From assembly GCA_036971615.1 (NCBI GenBank), contig JAYKKR010000003.1, forward strand, positions 992,001 to 1,056,000: a DNA stretch of 64,000 nucleotides. The letters are read 5' to 3'. Made by a program: the position numbers and the translations under genes. This stretch comes from Amyloporia xantha. Lineage: Eukaryota > Basidiomycota > Agaricomycetes > Polyporales > Adustoporiaceae. Positions within the stretch are counted from its first letter, which is position 1. Each line of letters starts with the position of its first letter. The notes under the pieces were generated by a model. That model was not told the origin of the DNA. It worked only from the letters and a program-made list of their open reading frames with translations, and did no database searches. Shown in pieces: positions 24,801-35,264 of this stretch.

Positions 24801-24987
24801 TGCAATGAGTCCGTTGTGTGAGGAGGGTATGAGCGACGGGTAACAAAGTCTAGCTTGGGCCCACGTCTAGACCGAACAACACGTGAATAACAGGCAGAGA
24901 AAAAGGATAAGAATAAGGTAAGCGCAATACAGTCCTCCATCACAGCCGCGATGAGATTCCTTCCTTCCGCAGGAGTAACCACGCGTG
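21876..24987. other. No supported gene
   Basis: Short frames at 23291-23939 and 23944-24234 have no recognisable content and overlap on opposite strands. A 48-nt direct duplication lies at 24488-24583. The region may contain relics too decayed to identify. Confidence 0.4.
24488..24583. repeat. 48-nt perfect tandem duplication
   Basis: Two head-to-tail copies (24488-24535 and 24536-24583) are identical over the whole unit, which begins GAAACAGGAGGATCC. The identity suggests a recent slippage or duplication event in non-coding DNA. Confidence 0.85.
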
Positions 24988-25819
24988 CTATGCGACCGTC
25001 TGAGCCAAACGTATGGCATGTCGCATTTTCTCTCGAGTGGCCTCCATCTGCCAGGACGAGTAAGCCGCATAGCCCATCGCGCTACACATACTGACAAGCC
25101 AACCCTCCAACACCTGCCGCGTCCACTGCACACCGCGCTGGCGACGCCCGAGGAGCAGTATGTTCGCGATATCGTATGGGTCATCCTTTTGGTAGCGCAC
25201 CAGCTTCAGCGCAACTGCCCAACTCCAGCTCACGCCTATGAGCACTAGGCCAGGCGACGTGAAGATTGTGTTCATACTTGTGTTCTGTGCGCTTGTGGCG
25301 TCCTTCCAGATGGGGTCGTACAAGTTACCATACGCACTGTGAGCCCAAGGGTTGAAGGAGGTAGAAATAATTGTGGCGTCAGCAGAAGCATGCGATGAAT
25401 GAATGGACTGCTCACTCTCTCGACATGGGTAACGCAACGTCGGCGCATGCATTCATCCAGTCTGCGCCGAGATTGAACTTGAAAGCAGTCTTGACGATAC
25501 ATGCTTGCAGACGTGCTGACGCATCGTACACGCCAAGTTGCTGCCACTCGAGCACAAAAGACCGATGGTTGTAGTCTACATCGCGTGTGCTCCGCCTGCA
25601 TGCAAGCCGGGGATGGAGCACCATGATGACTCCACCATGCACAACAAGTCGTACAGGTCGCCCGAAACATTTAAGAAGTCGGGATGATAAGTCATGGAGC
25701 ACGGTCTGCAGCAACTGGCGGTCGAGCATGACCTCGTTGTGTGCCGTCACACTCCGAGTCGACGTGGAGGTAAGACACTGCGACATCCCGACTTGAGAAC
25801 GACCTAAAGGCGGCAGCAC
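24988..25819 (-). CDS. Nucleotidyltransferase-fold-like protein
   Basis: Two exons (25819-25416, 25336-24988) join in phase to 250 residues. The core pattern is RLVVHGGVIMVLH, then RSTRDVDYNHRSF, then LGADWMNACADVALPM, and after the intron YDPIWKDAT, VSWSWAVALKLVRYQKDDPYDIANIL. An HGG signature followed by a D-V-D pair and a K...R...D-x-D segment matches the nucleotidyltransferase superfamily as in DUF6036-like or AbiEii-like proteins. From memory, many agaricomycetes encode close relatives of unknown role. The start might instead be Met12 (25786). The gene is uninterrupted, with one 79-nt intron and no signal peptide. The substrate is unknown and it could be catalytically active or not. Confidence 0.65.
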
Positions 25820-28800
25820 CGACCAGGGGGTTCATGTAGTCGAGGTCGCACAAAGAGGAGAATATTTATGTCTACATGACTTGGTGTGAGAAAGAGCTTT
25901 GTGCACAGGTCAGCGCCTGCGAGATTCTCTTAGCGACCCACCGCCACGGCGCCACTGACCGGACGCGTTGTTTCAACGTGTATCACGCATGGTGTACGGG
26001 GTGTACGGATGTGTACACCCGCAATCACAGTCTATGCATATGGGAAACTCGTATATTAGGTTCTGGAAGCCTCCAATTGCCACATACACATACACATTTC
26101 TATCTCCATCATTGCCAAAGCCTCGCGGATTCAGCCTCACAATGTGGTACACAGCGCTACCTTTTGGTACTGATAAAAAGAAGTTCTATATGCTGGAAAA
26201 GCAAAAATTCTCAGTGGCCTTCGGAGTTCGGACCACCGCAGGATTGGGCTATGGGGACAGTGGCCACTTCAGAACGATAGCAGAACAGAAGCTTCAAGAA
26301 AGAATCTACGCATGCGCAAAGCCGACGCAGACAAGTCACAAAATCGGCATCTCACCGTCTCCTCATATTATTATTAGTGGTTTAGTACAGTGGCCAAGGA
26401 CGCCAGAAAAGTGTCGTGGTACGCAGTTATAAATTTCATCCGCCCACATACACCTCTCGGCTAGACCACATCATTTCAGGATACTCAGATTTAGGCCGTC
26501 GCGCCGCTGTCAGAAAATAGGCGGATATCGCTATATAGCTTGAACTGCGCTATCTGCCCTTCACCCTTTCGTGAGGAACGTGCGACAACTAGTGTGAGAA
26601 GTAGCGCAAGTGGCAGTTCCAATCACTGTATGTTCGGAACGGATACCATTACCGAGAGCTTCAATGAGGGCAGCCGGGAGAAGTCAGGCTTAGATAGATA
26701 TCAATGAAGGTTTGCCAGTTTGTACACCGGCGCTCGCCCACAGGAGGAACGCAGAAATAGCCTTACAGGTGTAAGTGGTAAGTGGTCACTGTAAGTCAAC
26801 AATCGAAGTAGCTCTATCATGATTCCAACAGCTTCGATTATGGAATCGGATGTTTCACCTAACCGCCGACACAAGCACAGCCAATTGGTCGACAATGTGG
26901 GGTGAGAAAGATCGTCCATCTTCCATTTATCAGAGCTCTACAGCATATTAGAAGGTGTCAGGCCTGGAGATGGCGATCATCTATGGGGGCGTTTATGGTG
27001 TTCACCGGTTCATTCATCGCCTGTTAGCTTATTTGCTTGCCTGTCGGACACGAATAGTCCACTTAGAGATGGAGGGTGCTCCGACGTTCCACCAAATGTT
27101 ATGCTTAATGGACTCGAGGTTACAATCCACCATATCATATCTTAGGAGTGTCTTCGCGATGCTTTAATATCCGATACCGGATTGGTCGACATGTTGGAAT
27201 AATGCAAACACCCCGTGCCGTGGACTGAAGGCTACAAAGCGCATACGAGTCATTCATATCAAAATAGTAGTTCGCCTAGAGCTTACCAGTTCATAAGCCG
27301 GTAACATTACGTGCCACGCCTATGGAGGGCGGGCCGTGTCGCCAATGCGTAGGTCATCGACCACAACAGAACGGCGCAGTGCTAGGAACACGGAGTGCCA
27401 TTCCCGCAAGACGTTATATTATATGCAGCGCGTTTGGAGCGTTGAGGACGTAGCCGGTTGTTGGCATGCGGGCCACATGAGGGTGACAACTAGAAACAAT
27501 TAGAACCACACAGCCGACCTACGGGACACTTGACCAGCATCCGCACTGCTAGGGGACAATCATGCAGGCCTTCACAGCTGAATCATAGTGACTCCTCCGT
27601 ATTCCACCCGTTGGCACCTAGCTACTATTGCTGTCACCGGCGGAAGCATCCTCCACAACTTCGACAGGATGCCGCTCTCGCCATTCATTCAAGCCTTTTT
27701 GGAATGTCCGGTCGTCCAAACCATTGGGAGCCAGGCAGAATGTGACACCTTAGGAGTGCGAGATCGGTCACAAAATTCGCAGTGCTGCTAATGACTTTCA
27801 AGCTCACCCAAAGATTCTACTTCACGGTTCCTACGTTCGTCGTCAAAGAACAGCTAAATAAAAGTTAAAACGTCTTGGATTCACGTGTGGGACGAATGAT
27901 TGCTCCTACCATCTCAGAATACGGTAAGCCCGTTTTCTGGTGGAGTTTCTTGAAGTGGGTGATCTTGGATCCTACATAAGTCAACGGGATAAGAGCACAA
28001 GAACCAACGTTAAGATTCTGTAAGTTCAAGCGGATCAAAAATGTCCATACGAACCTGGATAGATCTCCTGCTGATCAAAGAAACCGAGAGCAGGAGTTGG
28101 AGATGCATGCTTCTCTCCTGTCTTTGGCGGAAGAAGAAGCAGAGACAATGCTTGTCGTGCCCTGAATACCACCCAATGCTTCTATAACGAAGTAGATGAA
28201 TAATGATCAAAGAGACTCACAAGGCCGGGGCACTTGTGCGTGAGCAGGCAGCTATAATCACTCCTGCAGCGCGAAGCCGGTGGAGAATCTCGGGAACGTC
28301 ACGATAAAAGGCAATTTCATTGTTGTACCTGTGTGCAACGTTGGCTCTGTGGGAAAGTGTTCACTACTCGAAATCGATGGTAAAATTGACCTGTCTTGGA
28401 CAGAATTGACAGAATCTTCATCACGGCGTAATGGTGCTGAAGTAGAGACATTTTTAGGAATATTTTGCTATCAGACGACGCTGCAGCGTACGTGTTACAT
28501 GCGTGTCTATCCATAGATCCCAGAGTGTGTAACTGAATGTCCATGCTGAGTAGTGGGCGGCACTGGTACAATAGAAGTCACTCACTCGAGATCAAGAGCA
28601 ACGAGTTTAGGCAATCTACTGGTCATGTTGTATCTGGCGATTCAATGGAGCACGGCTTGCATTGCAAGTAGGAGCAGGAGGCGCGGCCGCCTGAGCATCC
28701 GCTGCGGCAGGGGCGGGCGCCCTGATCATGTGATGGCAGGCCGCCAGTGCCACATATGGCAATTACCCCTCCGAGAGGGAAACGGCGGGATATCCAAATA

Positions 28801-28979
28801 CAGATTCCACAATGCCGCCAAATTCACGTGATTCGACCTTTGCTTTCATCCATCTAGCGCGTAACCTCCCCCTCACATTGGCAAGGTGGCTACTTAAAAT
28901 TTGCCTACGGGAAACGCTCACATATCTGGGGAATATTATTGCGTGGTTGCATCCAAGTTTACTGACTATCAGCAGGGTG
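25820..28979. other. No supported gene
   Basis: Overlapping frames at 25876-26432 on the plus strand and short frames elsewhere lack recognisable motifs. The end of this stretch is the presumptive promoter of the RING-finger gene at 28980. Confidence 0.4.
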
Positions 28980-31900
28980 ATGTTACCCAAAATGACGGGA
29001 AGTCCACCCGCAAAGAGAGTCAAACTGGAAACATCACCTACTCCTTCTCGGTCTCCCAGTGTCATCGAAATAGCAGCGCCAAAATTGAGTTCCAAGTCTA
29101 CCAGATTACCCCGGGAGGACGAAGCCGCAGCGGATGAAGAACACTGCAGCATATGTCTCCAGCCCATCGCAGACCGGACGGTCGTGCCTACTTGTTCGCA
29201 CGAGTTCTGTTTCGAATGTCTCCTTGTATGGACAGGTCAGTATGCTACATTTATGCTTGTACCTATTCACCGACGGGGGAGGAGAGACGGTGGGTAGGAC
29301 TTGTGAATATGCTAATCGTGAATTCGTATACCCTTTCACAGAACAATCTCGGCGATGCCCCCTCTGCTCCCAGTCAGTTGGCGACTACCTCATACACCAC
29401 ATACGCTCGAAGTACGATTACCAAAAGCATTATCTTCCACCGCTTCGTACGTCTTCCCGCCCACCCGGGGCTGCAGCTGCCGCACATCGCGACGCGAGGA
29501 GACGCGCGCAGACGAGGCGGGAGCGCGAGTGGGGCAGGAGACATCGCAGAGAACAGGAAGAGGCAGACGAGCTCGAGAGGGCAATTGAGAAGCGACGATG
29601 GGTGTATAGACATCACTTGTACGCGAAGGTGAGCTTGTTAGTTCCACTTGATCAACTTCTGTGTGTCCATATAGCCTCTCTATTTGCTTCCATATCTCTA
29701 TCACGTACGCTTACCGGATGCTCGCCTCCACCTCCAGCACGTAGCGTCAAACTCATACACGCGTTATCGTCCGTTCCCGACGCCCGCGCAGTTTTCAGCG
29801 TCCCCAGATCTTATCAGCCGTGCTACTGTGTTCCTGCGGCGCGAACTGCGCGTATGGGTGGGTCTCGACGTTGAGGTGAGTCCATATTTCGACGTCGTTG
29901 TTTTCTCGGTCATTCCAGCGTCTTGCTTCGGCTAGGCGGGTCTGGAGTGACTGGTGCGCTCGGTGCGGTCTGCTCATGTAGCGTTTTGTATTTATCTTTC
30001 ATATGCACCATCGGATCATCTTCAACCCCCACCCCCCAACGCTGAACATCACCGTCTCTCTCATGCGCCGTGATCTCTCGCTCCTGTTGAACCAATGCGT
30101 TGACATTCCGGCGCTCCATTTGGCATATGTCTTTGGCATGGCTGCGGACATCGTCGTGGCGGCTCTGCTACCTCAACTACCTCCGTATCGCCATTCCGGC
30201 TTCACCATTGGGCTACCAACATCGTGTTCGTGGTCTCCGCGCTACACTCATGCTTATATGACCCTACTTTTGGCGCATCCGTGCTGGCTGCTGTTTCCTC
30301 GTCCTGTCTACATGTATTGCCGTCACTGCCCTGTTGTATTCGCCCCGTGGAATGCCCGTTATATAGTTCTTGACGACCTTCACCCTTTCGCTCATGAAGT
30401 CGCTCGACATTCGTTCTGAACCAGCAGTGCGATTGCTCGCCGAATTCCTCGATATGGATAGCGGTGGCACGCGTGTGAATGCAGAACATTTTGCACATGG
30501 TGAGCCAACTGTTTCTCTCCGTCATGTGTTATCTAGGAGAGGACAATATGGTCTCTATAGTAAAAATTGCGGTGCAAATTTTTCTCCTTCAGGCCTCAGC
30601 TCATGTGCCTTGCCCAGTTGCACAAGGCTCACTCCCTGAACACGATGTGACCTGATAACGTGCTATATCTCTCTATAGTTGTGATCTTAAATTTTTTACC
30701 CTGAATTTCGAATCACCGTGTTTGGTGTATTCCCAGAACTAGATGAAGTTTCTGACCGTCCTTATTCTATAGAACTCTATACCTATCTCCGCTCGCCATA
30801 CCGCGATCTAACCGTGTATGATACAGTGGTTCAGGTGAGTCTTGTGAGCAAAACCTTAATGTACAAGGTAAACCTGACCGTCATACCTTCTCTCTAGTAT
30901 GATGTTCCGGAAGACTTACCGCCGCCGTTCGCTCTGGAACAGAGCAGGCGATGGAGATCCCGGTCCCGTTCGGCATCACTTTCTCCATTACGGTCGCGAT
31001 CACGTTCTCGGCTGCGTCGTGTTTCCTACAATGCGCCCCATTCGCCCATACGTGAGAACACGAGTATGTCGTCGCAATCTCCCGTTTCCCACTCCACATC
31101 TATCTCCCCATCGGGAGACCCTCGGGTATCTAGTTCGAGACAAGACCTACCTAATTTCCGGGTGGCGCGACCGCTGTCTTGTCAGCGAAGAGGCAGAGAA
31201 GGCTCTGGCACCCAATACAACTCTCACGATAGGGAAAGACGGACTCCTCACAGAGAACAGGTGTCTGAAGAACACATAGAAGACCCTAATGATGTGTATA
31301 GCGGAGGCTACGACGTTGACCGGCATGATTTGAGTGTTCGACGAGGCGCTGGAGACCTGCAACCAGACCTAGTCGACCGAAAGGGCAAAGAAGGGGCGAC
31401 ACACGAGGAATCGAGACTGAGCGGGACGTCCCATTCCCCTCGCACCTCTACACAAGAGCAAGTTGTCGAACGCAGCGGGCGAACTTGCGCAGGTGCCACG
31501 CAAGTACACGCGTTATCCCACGTCGCATCGTCTACTCTTGGGAACTCGCATACCGATATACTCGACCCAACCTCGAGTTCAAAGAGCCCGTCTCAAATTA
31601 CGGCACCTTCGCGAGACGATGCCACATCGTCTGGCATAAAATCCTCCGGAGACAAACATGATGAATACAACATCCAGTGCGCGGCTAATCGCAAGAAGTC
31701 TGAACGGAAAAACCTTCCCATACGTTTCAGAAACCGCAGCCTGCTCCAGTCAGTGCAAGCATATTTATCCGTACCTGCCACCCCCGAAAGTCACCAGGAT
31801 CACAACGCGCGACATGGTGTAGATAGATCGAAACAGCCTCCTTCCGTATCCGCGCCACATGGGCAAAACCCAGACGCGTCTCGTAATGAGCACCTCTACT

Positions 31901-32788
31901 CCGGAGATATCTCTGATGTTGGTGTCCCCTCATTACTCGCGCGGCTGTCCGACCCTCTTTCTGTCTTTGCTATGGTGCCTTCTTCGGTTTCTGAAGCCTC
32001 TCCTCCCCAGAATACCTCCGTCAAGAATTTTGCCAAAGAAAGGAGAGACTTCACTCGCATGCACCAAGGCGGCAGTAAACTCAACTATGATCACGAAGTA
32101 TCCGATCCGATCGTTATGGCCGCCTCTCCTGAAACGACTCTCGGAAACGCACGGGTGTCCGATTACCGCACTCGTGAACACCACTCTGACTCGACTGGGG
32201 ATTCCACAGACCGCATGAGTAAGTTCTGCTGCCGACGTCCATTTTGCATTATTTTTGCAACCGCTGTCCCCATGACATTACCATGCATTATTTGCCAATG
32301 GTTACGTTCATCATTGCTCATACTTCGATCCACCAGATGTCGTTCAATCGATGGCCTCGACCGATCTACGCGCTATGCTGCTGAGCAAGCTTGCCGAGGA
32401 GAAACGCCGCACTGTTGGTCCTACCACTGTACCTAACGACGACCCGCAGCCTGTCAACCGTCAATCCTCTGTCCTCGGCGCGTCTGTTTCTATGACTTCA
32501 GCCAACGTCAGCGATGTTGAAGAGATCACCCCTTCGGAAACGCCAGATGAACAAGCCGCTCTAAGGGAAGCAAAACTCCGTAATCAGGCACAGTTGCAGC
32601 GACGACTGGTAGCGGCCAGGAAGGCCGCAGTAGATCAACAAGGTAACGATCGGAAGAAAATAGGAGAGTCCGACATTGTACACTCCCCAGCTGACCCTCG
32701 CTTTGAAGTGGAAGGTGACGGTGCGGAGAACAAAGAGGAGACATTGAAGGATAAATTATTGCAAAGGCGGGCCAAATTAGCTTCATAA
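28980..32788 (+). CDS. RING-finger E3 ubiquitin ligase, Topors-like
   Basis: Seven exons (28980-29235, 29342-29628, 29738-29875, 30367-30499, 30737-30834, 30898-32218, 32337-32788) join in phase to 894 residues. A perfect C3HC4 RING (Cys56, 59, 72, His74, Cys77, 80, 91, 94) is followed by an Arg/Glu-rich coiled-coil (about 130-175), a helical block (FLRRELRVWVGLDVE, SLMKSLDIRSEPAVRLLAEFLD), an RS-rich tract (RSRSRSASLSPLRSRSRS) and a long disordered Ser-rich region. The C-terminus is a helical Lys/Arg-rich stretch. RING plus the post-RING helical block plus RS tract is the layout of Topors and related nuclear ubiquitin/SUMO ligases. It should transfer ubiquitin from an E2 in the nucleus. Met5 at 28992 is an alternative start. 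Intron 3 is 491 nt, far longer than others here. Confidence 0.85.
29876..30366 (+). other. Unusually long intron 3 of the RING gene
   Basis: Donor GTGAGT follows the codon for Glu, and acceptor ATATAG precedes TTCTTGACG. No exon of the Topors-like frame is missing between the flanks. I see no clear snoRNA boxes or coding sequence inside. Confidence 0.6.
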
Positions 32789-33158
32789 AGTGTAAAAAGC
32801 CAATTGTAATACTAATAATGATTACGTATATGATATGCTAATGCAGGGTTAGTGTAGTACCATCCTGAAGACGAGAAATAGTTGGTCAGAATATGCTAGT
32901 AGACGATAGAGGTGAAACACGACGGGTATTGCATGTGTGATTAGGTATACGTATGAACTACCCAGCCATCAGGCTGGTGGGGAAATACTGTTCGACAATG
33001 GAATAACGATTGTATGGAGTTAGAGTAGGAATATGATGCTAAATCAAGCATAGGTGATTGTACGGTACGTGGTTGGATTCGTGAGAGACGTTTGTAGAAA
33101 GATCGTGCGAAAAATATACAAGGGAATGCCATCGGTGCTTACAGCTGCAAGCGTGTTT
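32789..33158. other. Convergent 3' intergenic region
   Basis: This AT-rich stretch lies between the stops of the RING gene (+) and the homeodomain gene (-). It should hold both polyadenylation regions. No coding sequence is supported. Confidence 0.5.
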
Positions 33159-34865
33159 TCATTTAGTGACCGTGTCGTCGTCGAATGAACGAGTTCGTGA
33201 TCGCGGAGTAGGGAATTCGAGAGAATGGCCCTCCGCTGTAGCAGACTCCGGGCGGTGCGACGAGGTCCAAGATGGTAAAGCGACCGGAGAGACATGATGG
33301 ACTTCCCCACCTTGCGGTAAGCTCGCTCGATGCGATATCGGCGGTAAGCTAGCACTAGGCGAGGGCGCTGCGCGTTCAGTGGAGGTGTGGTCGTATCCAC
33401 CGCCCGAGGCAATGCTATATGAGCTGCTGGGGCGAGACAACGATGATGACCCGGGACGCGTGAAGGGTGAGAATGCGGGGTCGTCCCATTGAGGGCGAGG
33501 CTGCAGAGTGAACGGTGGGGGGATGGATATAGGAGCCTGGTGGGAGAATGGGGATTCTGCGTGCTCCAATAGTGGCCATCGGCGGCGGGTGTGCACGGAT
33601 GAGAGAGGTGGCATAGTGATACCGGCTCCCATGTCTCCCAAATCGCGAGGCCGGTCACCCAGTATAGGGGGAAGTACTATAGGAGGATCGCGCTGTTCGG
33701 AGAGCGGTGGCAAGCGCCGTGTAGGCATGTGAGACGCGCGAGCAGCATCCAAGGAGTCGTCGGTAGTCGTAGGACGGGATCGTTTGTGCGGTGGGGGAAA
33801 ATCATCCCCGATGTGGTCCCCTGTAGACCTCAGAATATCTTCAGAAGGCGCGGCGCCTCGCCTGTCTCCTGACAGGATATTTTGTGTCCGAACGTTACTG
33901 CTTGCACCAGGAATACCTGGACCAGATAGATAGGATGAGTTTAATGATCGTGGATAAGGTCGAGATATCTGCGCTTCTTGATTCTCAGTGTATTGCAGCG
34001 CCGAGGTCGGTGGTTCGTCTCGCCTGAACACACGTATCGAGGAAGGCGGGAGAATGTTGTGCTGCGCAAAGGCGCCAGGGAAATTCGCTGACTCGCTGAA
34101 AGACGTTCCAGGAGGGGCATTAGAGAAAGGACCGAATTGAGGTGGCCTCGTCAGAGGAGCTGTAGGTTGTCCCCGAGGACGCCTTGCTTTCTGGCGTTGG
34201 TTCTGGAAGGTATGATTATGAGTTCAGCGCAACATCTTTGTGCACATCGACTAACCTGGAACCATATCTGTAGGGTGGCTATAAGCTCTCATGAAACATC
34301 TGTCACGACGTGCGATACGTACCTGCACCTTGCGCGCACTAAGCCCAATGGAACGCCCTACTTCTTCGCGCATAGCTGTAGTTGGGAAACGGGACTGATG
34401 TTTCCAAATAATGAATGAACACACGTTTCAGATAGTCCAAAGATGCCATACCTGAGCAAGAAGAGCGTGTAGGACAGCGGATTGATGAGGCGTGGTTAAG
34501 GTTCGCGTCCGTTTCTTTTTGGGGGGAGAGGATGTTGGCGGATGTGCATCAGATGACTGGCTCGGGCCAGCATCCATTTCAGTGTCAGCCATGTCACCTT
34601 GAGAGGACGATATCGAAGGGCTTGACGGTTCCACACTATGCTCTCCACCTCCTCGCTCCATAGGCCCAGGATTGTTTTCTGTGATCGCTCCTGGGGACGA
34701 TCGTCGTCGGGATTCGATATTAGTAGTCGTGGGTGAAGCTCCCCGGGGATCGTCTGGTGTCGTACGAGAAATGAACGTGCGTCTTGTAGGAGGAAGATGT
34801 CTCTGGCTCCTCTGGTGGTCAGAAGGATTGCTGGAAGGCGAAGACTTTGGCGTCGAAGGATTCAT
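33159..34865 (-). CDS. Homeodomain transcription factor
   Basis: Four exons (34865-34452, 34394-34323, 34267-34256, 34202-33159) join in phase to 513 residues. The homeodomain spans about residues 114-175: a basic arm KKKRTRTLTTPHQ, helix 2 REEVGRSIGLSARKVQ, and recognition helix IWFQNQRQKAR. The invariant W, F, N and R of the third helix are all present. The segment IWFQ is encoded by a 12-nt microexon. Flanks are disordered and rich in Ser, Pro and Arg, typical of fungal homeobox regulators. It is a nuclear DNA-binding protein. It could be a regulator of the Yox1 or basidiomycete Hom type. It is not flanked by a partner homeobox gene, so a mating-type locus is unlikely. The promoter is to the right of 34865. 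Confidence 0.9.
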
Positions 34866-34900
34866 AGCAGAAGATTATCATGCAGTAGATTAATGTCAAA

Positions 34901-35264
34901 TTAGAGAAACAAGAATAGGTCTTCGAAGGGAATTAGGCCTTCGGAGAAAACGTGGTACAAGTAAGGCCAGGGAGCTTCAGGATCATAGCCTTCGGGGGAG
35001 GAGGGAAACTTCACCACAGATTGGGCGGGCGAGTATTAATATCAGAAAGGGGCAATCGGGAACCCGATGCGCGGACTTGCATAATGGGTTGAGACAGGCG
35101 CTTCGACGAAACGGCAATCGAAATCAATTTCCTGATCATGACCATGATAGAAATGACTGCAAAATAATTTGACCGAACCTTCGACCGTCGTCTCAAGATA
35201 TCTATCTCTATACGCCTTCACACTAATTGGCTCCCCGATGACGGCGTATAAGGGAGGATATGGC
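34901..35264 (-). CDS. Small candidate gene, unrecognised
   Basis: The minus strand holds PPLYAVIGEPISVKAYRDRYLE, then FCSHFYHGHDQEIDFDCRFVEAP (35264-35096). After a possible 87-nt intron (35009-35095) comes FPSSPEGYDPEAPWPYLYHVFSEG and LIPFEDLFLFL with a TAA at 34901-34903. Amino-acid composition looks like a real folded protein of about 90 residues. The start codon is not visible: a stop lies just upstream of the first conserved codons, so a spliced start or lost 5' end is likely. The intron donor GTCTCA is weak. I do not recognise the family. Confidence 0.35.

Noticed and set aside
25876..26432. Overlapping plus-strand ORFs of 134 and 154 codons
   Set aside because: Two frames are open over the same DNA with no motif or splice logic; likely chance.
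33159..34865. Homeobox gene as part of a mating-type A locus
   Set aside because: Only one homeodomain gene is present, with no divergent HD1/HD2 partner or mitochondrial intermediate peptidase gene nearby.
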